Positions 8,785 through 17,617 of a stretch of 64,000 nt of DNA are shown one piece after another. Under the pieces are notes generated by a model. That model did not search any database, was not told the origin of the DNA, and saw nothing but the letters and a program-made list of their open reading frames with translations. Positions within the stretch are counted from its first letter, which is position 1; every line of letters starts with the position of its first letter. The DNA comes from Dechloromonas denitrificans (GTDB lineage: Bacteria > Pseudomonadota > Gammaproteobacteria > Burkholderiales > Rhodocyclaceae), in contig NZ_LODL01000019.1 of assembly GCF_001551835.1 (NCBI RefSeq), positions 3,915 through 67,914 of the forward strand. The letters run 5' to 3'. The translations under genes were made by a program, and so were the position numbers.

Positions 8785-10131
8785 TCATTCGCGTGGTTCC
8801 TGACGCCGGTTGACGGTAGCGGGAAGTTGGCTTTTTCGAAGTTGCCGCCGGGTGTAGAGGTTCATCAGCGGCGTGACCGATATCCCATGCACGACAATGG
8901 AAACGGCTACGGTAGCCAGGGTGAGGCTGATGGCCTGCTCGGCAATCGGGCCGGAAAGTCCATGATGCAGGGCGAACATCAGGTAGTAGATCGAGCCGAT
9001 ACCGCGGATGCCGAACCAGGAGATCAGCAGGCGTTGATCCCGCGATACCGTGGCGCCGAGCAAGCCGAGCCATACCGAGACCGGGCGCAAGACTAGGAAC
9101 AGCAGAAACAGGAAGCCGACGGTCGTCCAATCGAAACGAATGAAGGGCAGCATGGCGCCGACGACGAGAACGATGACCAGTTCGGCGATACGCTCCATTT
9201 GCTCGTTGAAGCCGCGCACAGCCTGCATCATGTAGGCGCCGGCCAGTTCCGGGTCGGTCGCGATGGCAAGACTGGCTTCCTTGCCCTGCAAGACGACTGG
9301 AGCCGGAACCTGGACGCCCCGCGACTTCCCTTTGCTACGCTGCAGGGCGAGGCCGGCGGCAAATACCGCGAGAAAGCCGGAAGCGTAGGCAAGCTGCGCC
9401 GCACCGTAGGCGAGTGCGACGAGGCCCATGGCGAGGAATTCGTCGAGCCCGACCGCTTCCTGGTGATGCGTGCGCAAATACACCACCAGTTTGCCGATAA
9501 TCGCCCCGAGCAGGCTGCCAATGGCGAGGCCGCCGGCCAGCGCCCACAGCAGATCGAGCGTCAGCCAGCGCCAGCCACCCGGCCCGAGATCGTGCAGGCC
9601 GAGCAGGCCGAGGCCGAGAAAGACAAAGGGGAAGGCAGCGCCGTCGTTGAGGCCGCCTTCGCCGGAGAGACTGAAGCGCAGGCGGTCGCGGTCGCCGGGA
9701 TCGTCCACCTGGACATCCGAAGCCAGCACCGGGTCGGTCGGCGCCAGAATGCCGCCGAGCAGGATGGCGGCACCGAGCGGCAAAGCGAGGAAGAAAACGC
9801 CGCTCGCCGCAATCAGCGCGACCGTCAGCGCCATCGAGACGAAAGCCAGACGCAGCGGCAAATACCATTGGCGGTTCGATAAAGGCAGGCCGAGCTTCAG
9901 GCCGACCGAGAAAAGCGAGATGAGCAGGGCCACTTCGCTGACTCTTTCAAGAATCGCGGCATAGCTCTGCGGGTCGGGTGGCGTCGGTCCCCAATCGGCG
10001 GAGCCGAGGCCATAGCCGACGGCCAGATAGAACATCGAAGCACTCGCCGGCAGGCGCTTGAGCATGGAGCCTGCCAGGGCCATGGTGACCAGCAACGCAC
10101 CGATAACGAGTGCCCACAGCGCAAAAGACAT
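8785..10131 (-). CDS. CPA1-family cation:proton antiporter
   Basis: A 448-aa inner-membrane protein with about 12 TM segments of the Na+/H+ exchanger family. The unwound-helix motif TDPVLAS (residues 132-138) and the following GEGGLNDGAAFP with Asn162-Asp163 are the ion-binding ND signature of CPA1 antiporters. It exchanges Na+ or K+ for protons across the inner membrane. There is no C-terminal TrkA or cyclic-nucleotide domain. It stands alone, convergent with the EF-hand-like gene. Confidence 0.9.
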   Translation of the reverse strand: MSFALWALVIGALLVTMALAGSMLKRLPASASMFYLAVGYGLGSADWGPTPPDPQSYAAILERVSEVALLISLFSVGLKLGLPLSNRQWYLPLRLAFVSMALTVALIAASGVFFLALPLGAAILLGGILAPTDPVLASDVQVDDPGDRDRLRFSLSGEGGLNDGAAFPFVFLGLGLLGLHDLGPGGWRWLTLDLLWALAGGLAIGSLLGAIIGKLVVYLRTHHQEAVGLDEFLAMGLVALAYGAAQLAYASGFLAVFAAGLALQRSKGKSRGVQVPAPVVLQGKEASLAIATDPELAGAYMMQAVRGFNEQMERIAELVIVLVVGAMLPFIRFDWTTVGFLFLLFLVLRPVSVWLGLLGATVSRDQRLLISWFGIRGIGSIYYLMFALHHGLSGPIAEQAISLTLATVAVSIVVHGISVTPLMNLYTRRQLRKSQLPATVNRRQEPRE

Positions 10132-10374
10132 TGCAGCCTGCTCCGGACGAATGAAGGGGTGGAAGTGCTACTGCCGCCGCTTCTGCCGGCGCTGTGACGT
10201 ATCGGGTTGGCAGCGGGCAGAATTTTGGCGATGTGTGTTTGAGCCTCAACCGGCCAAATCTTTCAACTTTTAAATTCGAAGGGAAAAAACATGCTAAACG
10301 TGGCAAATTCCACTGGAAGATCTGCTGTGATGGTGTAAAGTCAAATCAGAAGTCATTTCTTGAGGGCGGGGATT

Positions 10375-10584
10375 ATGGACGTTAAATCAGTAACTTCCAG
10401 TGCAAGTGCCTACGCCGGCAGCAGTGCCCAGGCGACTCAGGCACAGCAAAGCCAGCAAACACAACAAATCGAGAAACGCGAGTCCCGTGCGGAAGAGCGC
10501 ACCGAAGGCAAGGAGGCGGCGCCGCGTCCGGTGGTGAATAGCGACGGGCAAAAAACGGGAACCGTGATCAACGTAACGGCCTGA
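10375..10584 (+). CDS. Small Ser/Gln-rich protein, tail paralogue 1
   Basis: A 69-aa hydrophilic protein I cannot assign. The ATG at 10375 follows GAGGGCGGGG. The N-terminal part is Ser/Ala/Gln-rich and the middle is Glu/Arg-rich. The C-terminal 20 or so residues (PVVNSDGQKTGTVINVTA) match the tail of the next gene (PVLNADGQTTGTLLSVTA), so both carry the pattern P-V-x-N-x-D-G-Q-x-T-G-T-x-x-x-V-T-A. There is no signal peptide or TM segment. The 28-base gap to the next gene suggests one transcript. Confidence 0.6.
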   Translation: MDVKSVTSSASAYAGSSAQATQAQQSQQTQQIEKRESRAEERTEGKEAAPRPVVNSDGQKTGTVINVTA

Positions 10585-10612
10585 GCAATCCAATTGGCCA
10601 TCGGGTGGTGAA

Positions 10613-11029
10613 ATGGCAACGGGTTCAATTTCCGGTTCGCAAGGCCTGAGTAGCGGAGTCTGGGCGCAGTTGCAGCAGCAACAGGCGCAGCGGACTGCCG
10701 ATCAGGCCGAACAAAAAGCACGGGCCTTGCGCGCGCAGGCCAGTGATGCGCAATCCACAGCCGATCGTGCCCAGGAAAATGCCCGTACGCTGCGGGTGCA
10801 ATCGGAACAGGCGCAAGGCGAGGCGAGTGGTGCCAGGATGGATTTGGCGGCAATGCGCTCAATGGATACGGTACAGAGCCAGTTCAATCAATGGCGTGCG
10901 GAGTTGGCGTCGGCGCTGGGTACTGCGGAAACGTCTTCACCGAGTGTGTCTACCGCAGCGACCGGCAGCCAACCGGTGCTTAACGCCGATGGGCAAACGA
11001 CAGGAACGCTGCTTAGCGTGACCGCCTGA
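10613..11029 (+). CDS. Coiled-coil small protein, tail paralogue 2
   Basis: A 138-aa protein of unknown function. Residues about 18-85 are strongly helical and rich in Gln, Ala, Arg and Glu, typical of a coiled coil; the rest is low complexity. The last 20 residues repeat the tail of the preceding 69-aa protein, suggesting a duplicated binding or export tail. It ends just before a clear terminator at 11058, so the two genes form a transcription unit. No signal peptide is visible. Confidence 0.65.
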   Translation: MATGSISGSQGLSSGVWAQLQQQQAQRTADQAEQKARALRAQASDAQSTADRAQENARTLRVQSEQAQGEASGARMDLAAMRSMDTVQSQFNQWRAELASALGTAETSSPSVSTAATGSQPVLNADGQTTGTLLSVTA

Positions 11030-11057
11030 GTTCTCTGGCCTGAACCGGCTTGTGCGG

Positions 11058-11089
11058 ATCGCGGGAGATGTTGCCCCGCGATTTTTTTT
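11058..11089 (+). terminator. Rho-independent terminator
   Basis: ATCGCGGG (11058-11065) pairs with CCCGCGAT (11075-11082), followed by eight T residues. It ends the small-protein pair and shows that the next gene must start downstream of about 11090. Confidence 0.9.
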
Positions 11090-11162
11090 CGCCGGTTTGC
11101 CGTGGTGGCTCTGGTATCGTTGCGCCCTGTCATTTCACGAGAGGCGGGAAGGGAGAGTGTTT

Positions 11163-11546
11163 GTGTTAGCCAATCATTGGTGCGCGTCGGTCGATGCGAC
11201 CATCCAGTTGCGAACAGGTTGTAATCCGCTGGAAAAACACGGTCCGCAGGCGGTGATAGTGCATGCCGATGCCTGGGCGCCGATGGATGCAGTGGCTGAT
11301 CCGCATGACATTCGCCAGGTGGTCGATTACGAGGTGATCTTTCTGGCGATTCGCAAGCTGGAAGGCAATGCGCATTGTGAATGTCTGGAATCGAGCATTC
11401 TGGAAGTCATGGACGCGATTTTCGGCATGTCGGTGGTAACGTCTGCCTTCATTTCGATGCACAAGCCGCATGTTTATAACGGTCAGGGCACGCCGGTGAT
11501 TTCGTTGTCGATGACGCGCGAGCAATGGCAAAAAACGAAGCGGTGA
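11163..11546 (+). CDS. Dihydroneopterin aldolase-like protein (FolB/FolX fold)
   Basis: A 127-aa protein resembling the FolB/FolX T-fold family: the VVDYEVIFLAI segment corresponds to the conserved T-V-D-Y region, the ECLESSILEVMDAIF helix to the (I/V)E-x-L-A helix, and HKP near the C-terminus to the catalytic-lysine segment. FolB cleaves dihydroneopterin in folate synthesis. I chose GTG at 11163 behind GGGAGA because the longer frame runs back through a terminator. Similarity is modest, so epimerase or another pteridine role is possible. It overlaps the following DHFR-like gene by 22 bases, which supports a pterin or folate role. Confidence 0.55.
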   Translation: MLANHWCASVDATIQLRTGCNPLEKHGPQAVIVHADAWAPMDAVADPHDIRQVVDYEVIFLAIRKLEGNAHCECLESSILEVMDAIFGMSVVTSAFISMHKPHVYNGQGTPVISLSMTREQWQKTKR

Positions 11547-12055
11547 TTTCGGCGATTGGTGCCGTGGCCAGTAACAATATGCTTGGTCTGGCCGGTTGGC
11601 TGCCGTGGGATATTCCCGAGGAACTGGCTTATTTCGAGGCGACGGTATCCGGTGCGGCCCTAGTGATCGGGCGCCTGACCTACGAGTCGATGGAGGTGGT
11701 GCCGGAGGACTCGTTCATCGTCAGTCGCCATTCCGATTTGCAGCTGAAACCGGGTTGCCATCGTGTCACTTCGGTCGAAGCGGGGCTGGCAGCGGCAATT
11801 GCCACCGGTAAACCGGTTTTCGTGATTGGTGGCGCATCGATTTATGAAGCGGCCTGGCCGTATTGCAAATACTTTTACTTGACGCGTATCGACAGGGCAT
11901 TCGAGGGCGATACCCTGTTCCCCGAAAGTATTCCGCTGGCAGACTGGAAAGTCGTCAGCGAGGAGCGCAAAATCTATCGGGAACGCAAGACGGATAGCGA
12001 TGTGTTGTGTCGTTTCTTGCGCTATGAGCAATCCGTGCCGCAGGTGATCGGGTAG
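11525..12055 (+). CDS. Dihydrofolate reductase-family protein
   Basis: A 176-aa DHFR-fold protein. It has the expected segments: an N-terminal ISAIGAVASNNMLGL strand, LPWDIPEELAYFE with an acidic residue at the catalytic Asp27 position, the NADPH-binding VIGRLTYESM, and VFVIGGASIYEAA followed by a tyrosine-containing strand and an FPE turn. It would reduce dihydrofolate to tetrahydrofolate with NADPH. The start overlaps the FolB-like gene by 22 bases, so the two are probably coupled. Spacing is shorter than in E. coli FolA between the catalytic and cofactor loops, and a canonical folA may exist elsewhere. Confidence 0.78.
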   Translation: MAKNEAVISAIGAVASNNMLGLAGWLPWDIPEELAYFEATVSGAALVIGRLTYESMEVVPEDSFIVSRHSDLQLKPGCHRVTSVEAGLAAAIATGKPVFVIGGASIYEAAWPYCKYFYLTRIDRAFEGDTLFPESIPLADWKVVSEERKIYRERKTDSDVLCRFLRYEQSVPQVIG

Positions 12056-12111
12056 CGCGATTGTAATTGCCGACGAATAGTCAAAATCGTCGGGGCTGCG
12101 TCAAAACGAAA

Positions 12112-14463
12112 ATGGCAGAGCCGATGGCACAGGCGTCAGAAAATTACGCCCGACGTGGGCAACGGTTGTGGGGCGGACTTATCGCCTTGACGCTAGGCGG
12201 CTTCTTGCTGCTTGCCTACGTGCTCTGGTCGGTTTTCGAGGGGGCGTGGTCCGAGGCGGAGAGTGCAACTGCCAACTACGCCGAGTTGCTGGCGACTTGG
12301 CAACAGCGCGTGACCAGTATTGCCGTCGTCAGTCTGCTGTTGTTCGCCGGGCTGGCGCTCGTGCTGTTCCGCCTTTTCCGTGCCCAGCGGCGGGAGCGGC
12401 AGGCGGCCGAGCGCTTGCGTCAGCAGCAGGAGCAGCTGGAAACAGCGCAGCGTATTGCCCAGCTGGGTAGTTGGGAAATGGATGTCAGGACGAGGAAGGT
12501 CGTTTGCTCTGAAGAGCAACGCCGTATTTTCGAGATCGATCCGGCCAAGGTCGATCTGGTTTATGAAGACTTCCTTGCCATGGTTCATCCGGACGAGCGG
12601 GAGCGAGCCGACAGCACCTTCCAGAGCGCTATTGCCGGGGATCACCTGTTGCAGTTGAAACATCGCCTGCTGATGCCCGACGGTCGGATCAAATATGTGA
12701 TGGAAACCGGCGAGACCAGTTTTGCCGAGGACGGTAAGCCGCTGACGGTATTTGGTACCTCGCAGGATGTGACCGGACAGTACCAGATGGAATCGCAAAT
12801 GCAGTTGCTGGCCAGTGCTTTTCAGTACAGCGGCGAAGCGATCCTGATTACCGACCACGAGAACAGGATTGTCACGGTCAACCCGGCTTTTTCACGCCTG
12901 ACCGGGTATCTGCCGGCTGAGGCGATCGGCCGGAATCCTCGCTTTCTGTCGGCAGGACGGACAACGCGCGAGGAGTACCAGGAGATGTGGCAGACAATCC
13001 AGGCGCGCGGTTTCTGGCAGGGGGAAATCTGGGATCGGCGCAAGGATGGCGGAATTTATCCAAAATGGATGTCCGTCTCGGTGATTCGCGATGACGACGA
13101 CGGGATTCGCTACTACGTTGCCCATTTCACCGATGTGTCGGCGGAGCGGGAAGCCGAAGCCCAGTTGCAGCATATTGCTCACCACGACATGCTGACCGGT
13201 CTGCTCAATCGCCTGAGCCTGGCCGGTCGGCTGGAGCAGGCGCTCGCCGCAGCGCGTCGGGAGGGGGGCCGGGTTGCCTTGCTGTTCATCGATCTCGACC
13301 GCTTCAAGGTGATCAACGATACGCTGGGTCATCATGTGGGCGATGAATTGCTGATTGCGGTTGCCGGGCGCCTGCGCGAAGCTGTCCGCGACAGCGACGT
13401 GGTGGCACGCCTGGGCGGCGACGAATTTGTCGTCATGCTGACCGGGATGGAACACTCCGGCTCGGCTGCGATGATTGCCGAGAAGCTGATACTCAGCGTC
13501 GGCGACCCCTATGTGATTGAAGGCCACGATCTGTATACGACGCCCAGTATCGGCATAGCCATTTTTCCGATCGATGGTGACGATGGCCAGACCCTGATGA
13601 AAAATGCCGATGCCGCCATGTACCACGCCAAGGCGGCCGGGCGAAACAATTTCCAGTTCTTCGATTCGCGGATGAACGATGCGGCACTGGAGCGTTTGAA
13701 GATCGAACACAGCCTGCGCCATGCGCTGTCCCGCAACGAGTTCCTGCTCCATTTCCAGCCGGTGATCGATGTGGCGAGTGGTCGGGTGGATGGTGTCGAA
13801 GCGCTGATCCGCTGGTTGCATCCGGAGCAGGGCATCATTCCGCCTGGGCGTTTCATTGGCATTGCCGAAGAAACCGGCCTGATTCAGCCGTTGGGGGATT
13901 GGGTGTTCTGGACGGCCTGCCGGCAACTGGCCGAGTTCAAGGCTGTCGGTTTATCCGGCTTGAAGATGAGCATCAACATCTCGGCGATGCAGTTGCGAAA
14001 CGGCAATTTACCGGTTCTGGCCAAGGGGGCGATCGAGGCATTCGGGCTCGACCCGGCGACGCTGATCTTCGAGGTCACCGAATCGGTGGCCATGCACCAG
14101 CCCGAGGAAACGGTGCGCATTCTCGATCAGTTGCACGCCATGGGCATCGGTCTGGCGATCGATGATTTCGGGACCGGCTATTCCTCGCTCAGCTATCTGC
14201 GCATGTTCCCGATTCATCATCTCAAGCTGGATCGTTCGTTTGTCCAGGAAATCGGCCAGGGGCCGGACAGCTGGGTGATCTGCGATGCGACCATCGGCCT
14301 GGCGCATAACCTTGGTCTGAAATTGGTGGCGGAGGGGGTGGAAACGCAGGAGCAGTTCGATTACTTGCGTCTTCAGGGCTGCGATCTGGTGCAGGGTTTT
14401 CTGCATAGTCGGCCATTGCCGGCCGACGAAGTCATCGCTTTCATCCGCCAGCGTAACGGCTGA
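12112..14463 (+). CDS. Membrane PAS-GGDEF-EAL cyclic-di-GMP protein
   Basis: About 783 aa. Two N-terminal TM helices (residues 20-41 and 68-89) flank a short periplasmic loop; then come two PAS domains (about 110-230 and 240-355), a GGDEF domain with intact GGDEF at 435-439, and an EAL domain with E563-A-L and the DDFGTGYSS and KLDRSF motifs. Both c-di-GMP synthase and phosphodiesterase sites look complete, so the net activity cannot be predicted. The PAS-GGDEF-EAL order is the commonest bifunctional layout. The start is uncertain: a TTG at 12067 and ATGs at 12112 and 12124 are possible, none with a strong ribosome binding site. Confidence 0.9.
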   Translation: MAEPMAQASENYARRGQRLWGGLIALTLGGFLLLAYVLWSVFEGAWSEAESATANYAELLATWQQRVTSIAVVSLLLFAGLALVLFRLFRAQRRERQAAERLRQQQEQLETAQRIAQLGSWEMDVRTRKVVCSEEQRRIFEIDPAKVDLVYEDFLAMVHPDERERADSTFQSAIAGDHLLQLKHRLLMPDGRIKYVMETGETSFAEDGKPLTVFGTSQDVTGQYQMESQMQLLASAFQYSGEAILITDHENRIVTVNPAFSRLTGYLPAEAIGRNPRFLSAGRTTREEYQEMWQTIQARGFWQGEIWDRRKDGGIYPKWMSVSVIRDDDDGIRYYVAHFTDVSAEREAEAQLQHIAHHDMLTGLLNRLSLAGRLEQALAAARREGGRVALLFIDLDRFKVINDTLGHHVGDELLIAVAGRLREAVRDSDVVARLGGDEFVVMLTGMEHSGSAAMIAEKLILSVGDPYVIEGHDLYTTPSIGIAIFPIDGDDGQTLMKNADAAMYHAKAAGRNNFQFFDSRMNDAALERLKIEHSLRHALSRNEFLLHFQPVIDVASGRVDGVEALIRWLHPEQGIIPPGRFIGIAEETGLIQPLGDWVFWTACRQLAEFKAVGLSGLKMSINISAMQLRNGNLPVLAKGAIEAFGLDPATLIFEVTESVAMHQPEETVRILDQLHAMGIGLAIDDFGTGYSSLSYLRMFPIHHLKLDRSFVQEIGQGPDSWVICDATIGLAHNLGLKLVAEGVETQEQFDYLRLQGCDLVQGFLHSRPLPADEVIAFIRQRNG

Positions 14464-14474
14464 GAAAAAATCGC

Positions 14475-14521
14475 TTGCATCGGCTCGGTGTTTTTCCTAT
14501 GATTCAAACGAACGTATGAAT
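14475..14521 (+). promoter_or_regulatory. TetR-gene promoter with PsrA-like operator
   Basis: A plausible sigma-70 promoter TTGCAT (14475-14480), 17-base spacer, TATGAT (14498-14503) is followed by the near-palindrome ATTCAAACGAACGTATGAAT (14502-14521), which overlaps the -10 box. Related inverted repeats occur at 21832 and 41831. The core CAAAC-N4-GTATG is close to the published PsrA pattern (C/G)AAAC-N2-4-GTTT(G/C), so the gene is probably autorepressed. Confidence 0.7.
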
Positions 14522-14535
14522 TATAAGGTGATGCC

Positions 14536-15219
14536 ATGGCTGAAGCACGATCCGTTGATACCCGCGAACGCATTCTCGATGCGGCTGAACATCTTTTTAT
14601 GGCGCATGGCTATGAAGGCACCTCGATGCGCCAGATTACCAGCGGCGCTGGCGTCAATCTGGCGGCGGTAAATTATCACTTCGGCTCCAAGGAGTCGTTG
14701 ATGCAGGAAGTCTTCCGCCGTCGCCTGGATTGGCTGAACGACGAACGGATGCGCGTGCTCAACGCGCTGGAAAGCGAAGCGGCGGGCAAGCCGCTGAAGC
14801 CGTCGCAGATCGTCGACGGTTTCTTCGGCACCTTGTTGCGCATGGCCGACGACGAGGAGCGCGGCGGCGTCACTTTCCTGCGCCTGCTCGGCCGCACGCT
14901 GACCGACCCCTCCGAATTTATCCGCACCTTTCTGGCCCACGAGTACGCCGAAGTCGTCGATCGTTACAAGGAAGCCCTGTTCAAGGCGCTGCCCGATGTG
15001 CCGAAGGCGGAAATCGTCTGGCGCTTCCACTTCATGCTTGGTGCCACCTCCTACGCCATTGCCGGGACCGATGCCTTGCGCCTGGTTACCGACTGGCAGA
15101 TCGAGGAGGAAGACTCCACCGACCGCCTGGATCGCCTGGTGCCGCGCCTGATGTCCTTTCTGCTCGGTGGCCTGCGCTCGCCGTTGCCGCAATTTTCGAG
15201 TCCTACGGTCGACCTCTGA
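14536..15219 (+). CDS. TetR-family fatty-acid regulator (PsrA-like)
   Basis: A 227-aa TetR repressor. The N-terminal helix-turn-helix spans about residues 27-52 and includes GAGVNLAAVNYHFGSKE, which is strikingly like Pseudomonas PsrA; the rest is an all-helical ligand domain. PsrA/FadP-type regulators sense long-chain acyl ligands and repress beta-oxidation genes. Context agrees: it is followed after 41 bases by fadE, and its own promoter plus two other fatty-acid loci in the window carry a matching inverted repeat. The ATG at 14536 has a GGTGAT-type weak ribosome binding site. Confidence 0.85.
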   Translation: MAEARSVDTRERILDAAEHLFMAHGYEGTSMRQITSGAGVNLAAVNYHFGSKESLMQEVFRRRLDWLNDERMRVLNALESEAAGKPLKPSQIVDGFFGTLLRMADDEERGGVTFLRLLGRTLTDPSEFIRTFLAHEYAEVVDRYKEALFKALPDVPKAEIVWRFHFMLGATSYAIAGTDALRLVTDWQIEEEDSTDRLDRLVPRLMSFLLGGLRSPLPQFSSPTVDL

Positions 15220-15260
15220 AAACCGCAAAAACCAAAAAACCATAATTGGAGACAAACAGC

Positions 15261-17615
15261 ATGTTCAACAGCACCATCCCTCTGCTCGGGTTAGTCACCC
15301 TGGTGGCTTTGGCCGGGTTGCTCTTCGTCCGGCCGCTGCGCCGGGCGCTGATTACCCGGCCCATTTTTTCCACCTATCGCAAGGTGCTGCCGCAGATGTC
15401 GGATACCGAGCGCGATGCCCTGGAAGCCGGCACCGTCTGGTGGGAAGGCGAACTGTTCCGCGGCAAGCCGGACTGGCAGAAGCTGCATGGCTACCCGCAG
15501 CCGAAACTGACGCCGGCCGAGCAGTCCTTCCTCGACAACGAATGCGAGGAAGCCTGCCGCTTGGTCGATGACTGGAAAGTCACGCACGAACTGTACGACC
15601 TGCCGAACGAGGCCTGGCGCTACATCAAGGACAAGGGCTTCCTCGGCATGATCATTCCGAAGAAGTACGGCGGCCTCGAATTTTCGGCCTACGCCCATTC
15701 GCAGGTGGTGACCAAGCTGTCGACCCGCTCGTCGGCGCTGTCGGTGTCGGTCATGGTGCCCAATTCGCTCGGCCCGGCCGAGTTGCTGCTGCACTACGGC
15801 ACCGAAGCGCAGAAGAACCATTATTTGCCGCGCCTGGCCAAGGGTATCGAGGTGCCGGCCTTCGCGCTGACCAGCCCGTGGGCCGGTTCCGATGCGGCGT
15901 CGATCCCTGATGCCGGCGTGATTTGCAAGGGCTTGTGGCAAGGCAAGGAAGTGATCGGCATGCGCGTCTCGTGGGACAAGCGCTACATCACGCTGGCCCC
16001 GGTGTGTACCGTGTTTGGTCTGGCCTTCCATCTCTATGACCCGGAAGGCCTGCTCGGCGACAAGAAGCACATCGGTATCACCTGCGCCCTGGTCCCTTAC
16101 GATCATCCGGGCGTCGATACCGGCCGTCGCCACTTCCCGCTCAACGCCATGTTCATGAATGGCCCGACGCGCGGCAAGGAAGTCTTCATGCCGCTCGATT
16201 TCATCATCGGCGGGCCGAAGATGGCCGGGCAGGGTTGGCGCATGTTGATGGAGTGCCTGGCGGCCGGCCGTTCGATCTCGCTGCCTTCGTCGAATACCGG
16301 CATGGCCCAGATGACGGCACGGGCCGTCGGCGGTTATGCCCGGGTGCGCAGCCAGTTCAAGATGGCGGTCGGCAAGTTCGAAGGCGTCGAGGAGGCGCTG
16401 ACCCGGATCGGCGCCTACACCTACATGATGGACGCCGTGCGCAAAATGACGGCCGGCGCCGTCGATCTCGGCGAGAAGCCGTCGGTGGTTTCGGCCATCG
16501 CCAAATACCACGTCACCGAACGGGCCCGCCAGGTGGTCAATGACGGCATGGACGTCATCGGCGGCAAGGGCATCTGCCTTGGCCCGTCCAACTTCCTCGG
16601 TCGCGCCTACCAGCAGGTGCCGATCGGCATCACCGTCGAAGGCGCCAACATCCTGACCCGTTCGCTGATCATCTTCGGCCAGGGCGCCATCCGCTGCCAT
16701 CCGTATCTGTTGCCGGAAATGCAGGCGGCGCAGAATCCGGATCAGAAGCAAGGCCTGGTCGATTTCGACAAGGCGCTGTTCGGCCATATCGGCTTCACCA
16801 TCAAGAACGGTTTGCGTGCCCTGTGGCTGGGGATGACCGGTTCGCACTTTGCTGCGGTCAACGTCGCTACGGCACCGGAAATGAAGCGCTACTACCAGCA
16901 ACTGACGCGCTTCTCGGCGGCCTTTGCCTTCATGTCGGACATTTCCCTGCTGGTGCTCGGCGGCAGCGTCAAGCGCCGGGAAAAGCTGTCGGCCCGTCTC
17001 GGCGACATCCTCGCCCAGATGTACCTGATTTCCTGCACCTTGAAGCGTTACGAGGAAGAAGGTCGCAAGGCCGAGGATGCACCGCTCGCCCACTGGGCGA
17101 TCTGGGATGCGATGTATAAGGCGCAACAGGCGTTCGATGGTGTCATCGCCAACTTCCCGGTGCGCTTCATCGCCGCCTTCCTGCACCGGGCTATCTTCCC
17201 GTGGGGTCACCCGTATGTCGTGCCATCCGACGAGGTCGGCCATCAGGTCGCCAAGTCGCTGATCTCGCCGTCGGCCACCCGCGACCGGCTGACTGCCGAA
17301 TGCTACCTGCCGCTGACCGAGAACGAACCGGTCGGGGCCATCGAGCTGGCGCTGAAGGCGACGCTGGAAGCCGAAGCCATCGAGGCGAAGATCCGTGCCG
17401 CCGAAAAGGATGGTCGTTTCGACAACAACCCGCTGGCCAATGTCCGCGATATTGCTTTCGTCGCCTTCGAGGCGGGTGTCATTTCGTCGGCCGAATTCGA
17501 GGTCATGAAGCGGCGCAATCATCTGCGCGACATCGTTGTCCAGGTCGATGATTTCCCCTTCGACTACAACGTGGCGACCGCCAACAAGCCGGCCGAATGC
17601 CGGATGGCGGCCTGA
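15261..17615 (+). CDS. fadE: Long-form acyl-CoA dehydrogenase FadE
   Basis: A 784-aa FAD enzyme catalysing the first step of beta-oxidation. An N-terminal hydrophobic helix (about residues 5-24) suggests membrane association, as in E. coli FadE (814 aa). The central region has the acyl-CoA dehydrogenase domains: FALTSPWAGSDAA (flavin contact), GRSISLPSSNTGMAQ and GKGICLGPSNFLGRAYQQVP. The long C-terminal extension is the FadE-specific DUF1974 region. The start ATG is preceded by TTGGAGACAAACAGC. The thiolase gene begins two bases after its stop, so the two are in one operon under the TetR-linked promoter. Confidence 0.95.
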   Translation: MFNSTIPLLGLVTLVALAGLLFVRPLRRALITRPIFSTYRKVLPQMSDTERDALEAGTVWWEGELFRGKPDWQKLHGYPQPKLTPAEQSFLDNECEEACRLVDDWKVTHELYDLPNEAWRYIKDKGFLGMIIPKKYGGLEFSAYAHSQVVTKLSTRSSALSVSVMVPNSLGPAELLLHYGTEAQKNHYLPRLAKGIEVPAFALTSPWAGSDAASIPDAGVICKGLWQGKEVIGMRVSWDKRYITLAPVCTVFGLAFHLYDPEGLLGDKKHIGITCALVPYDHPGVDTGRRHFPLNAMFMNGPTRGKEVFMPLDFIIGGPKMAGQGWRMLMECLAAGRSISLPSSNTGMAQMTARAVGGYARVRSQFKMAVGKFEGVEEALTRIGAYTYMMDAVRKMTAGAVDLGEKPSVVSAIAKYHVTERARQVVNDGMDVIGGKGICLGPSNFLGRAYQQVPIGITVEGANILTRSLIIFGQGAIRCHPYLLPEMQAAQNPDQKQGLVDFDKALFGHIGFTIKNGLRALWLGMTGSHFAAVNVATAPEMKRYYQQLTRFSAAFAFMSDISLLVLGGSVKRREKLSARLGDILAQMYLISCTLKRYEEEGRKAEDAPLAHWAIWDAMYKAQQAFDGVIANFPVRFIAAFLHRAIFPWGHPYVVPSDEVGHQVAKSLISPSATRDRLTAECYLPLTENEPVGAIELALKATLEAEAIEAKIRAAEKDGRFDNNPLANVRDIAFVAFEAGVISSAEFEVMKRRNHLRDIVVQVDDFPFDYNVATANKPAECRMAA

Positions 17616-17617
17616 AC

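Noticed and set aside
15291..17522. 743-codon open frame opposite fadE
   Set aside because: Same reason: antisense to a fully conserved FadE.
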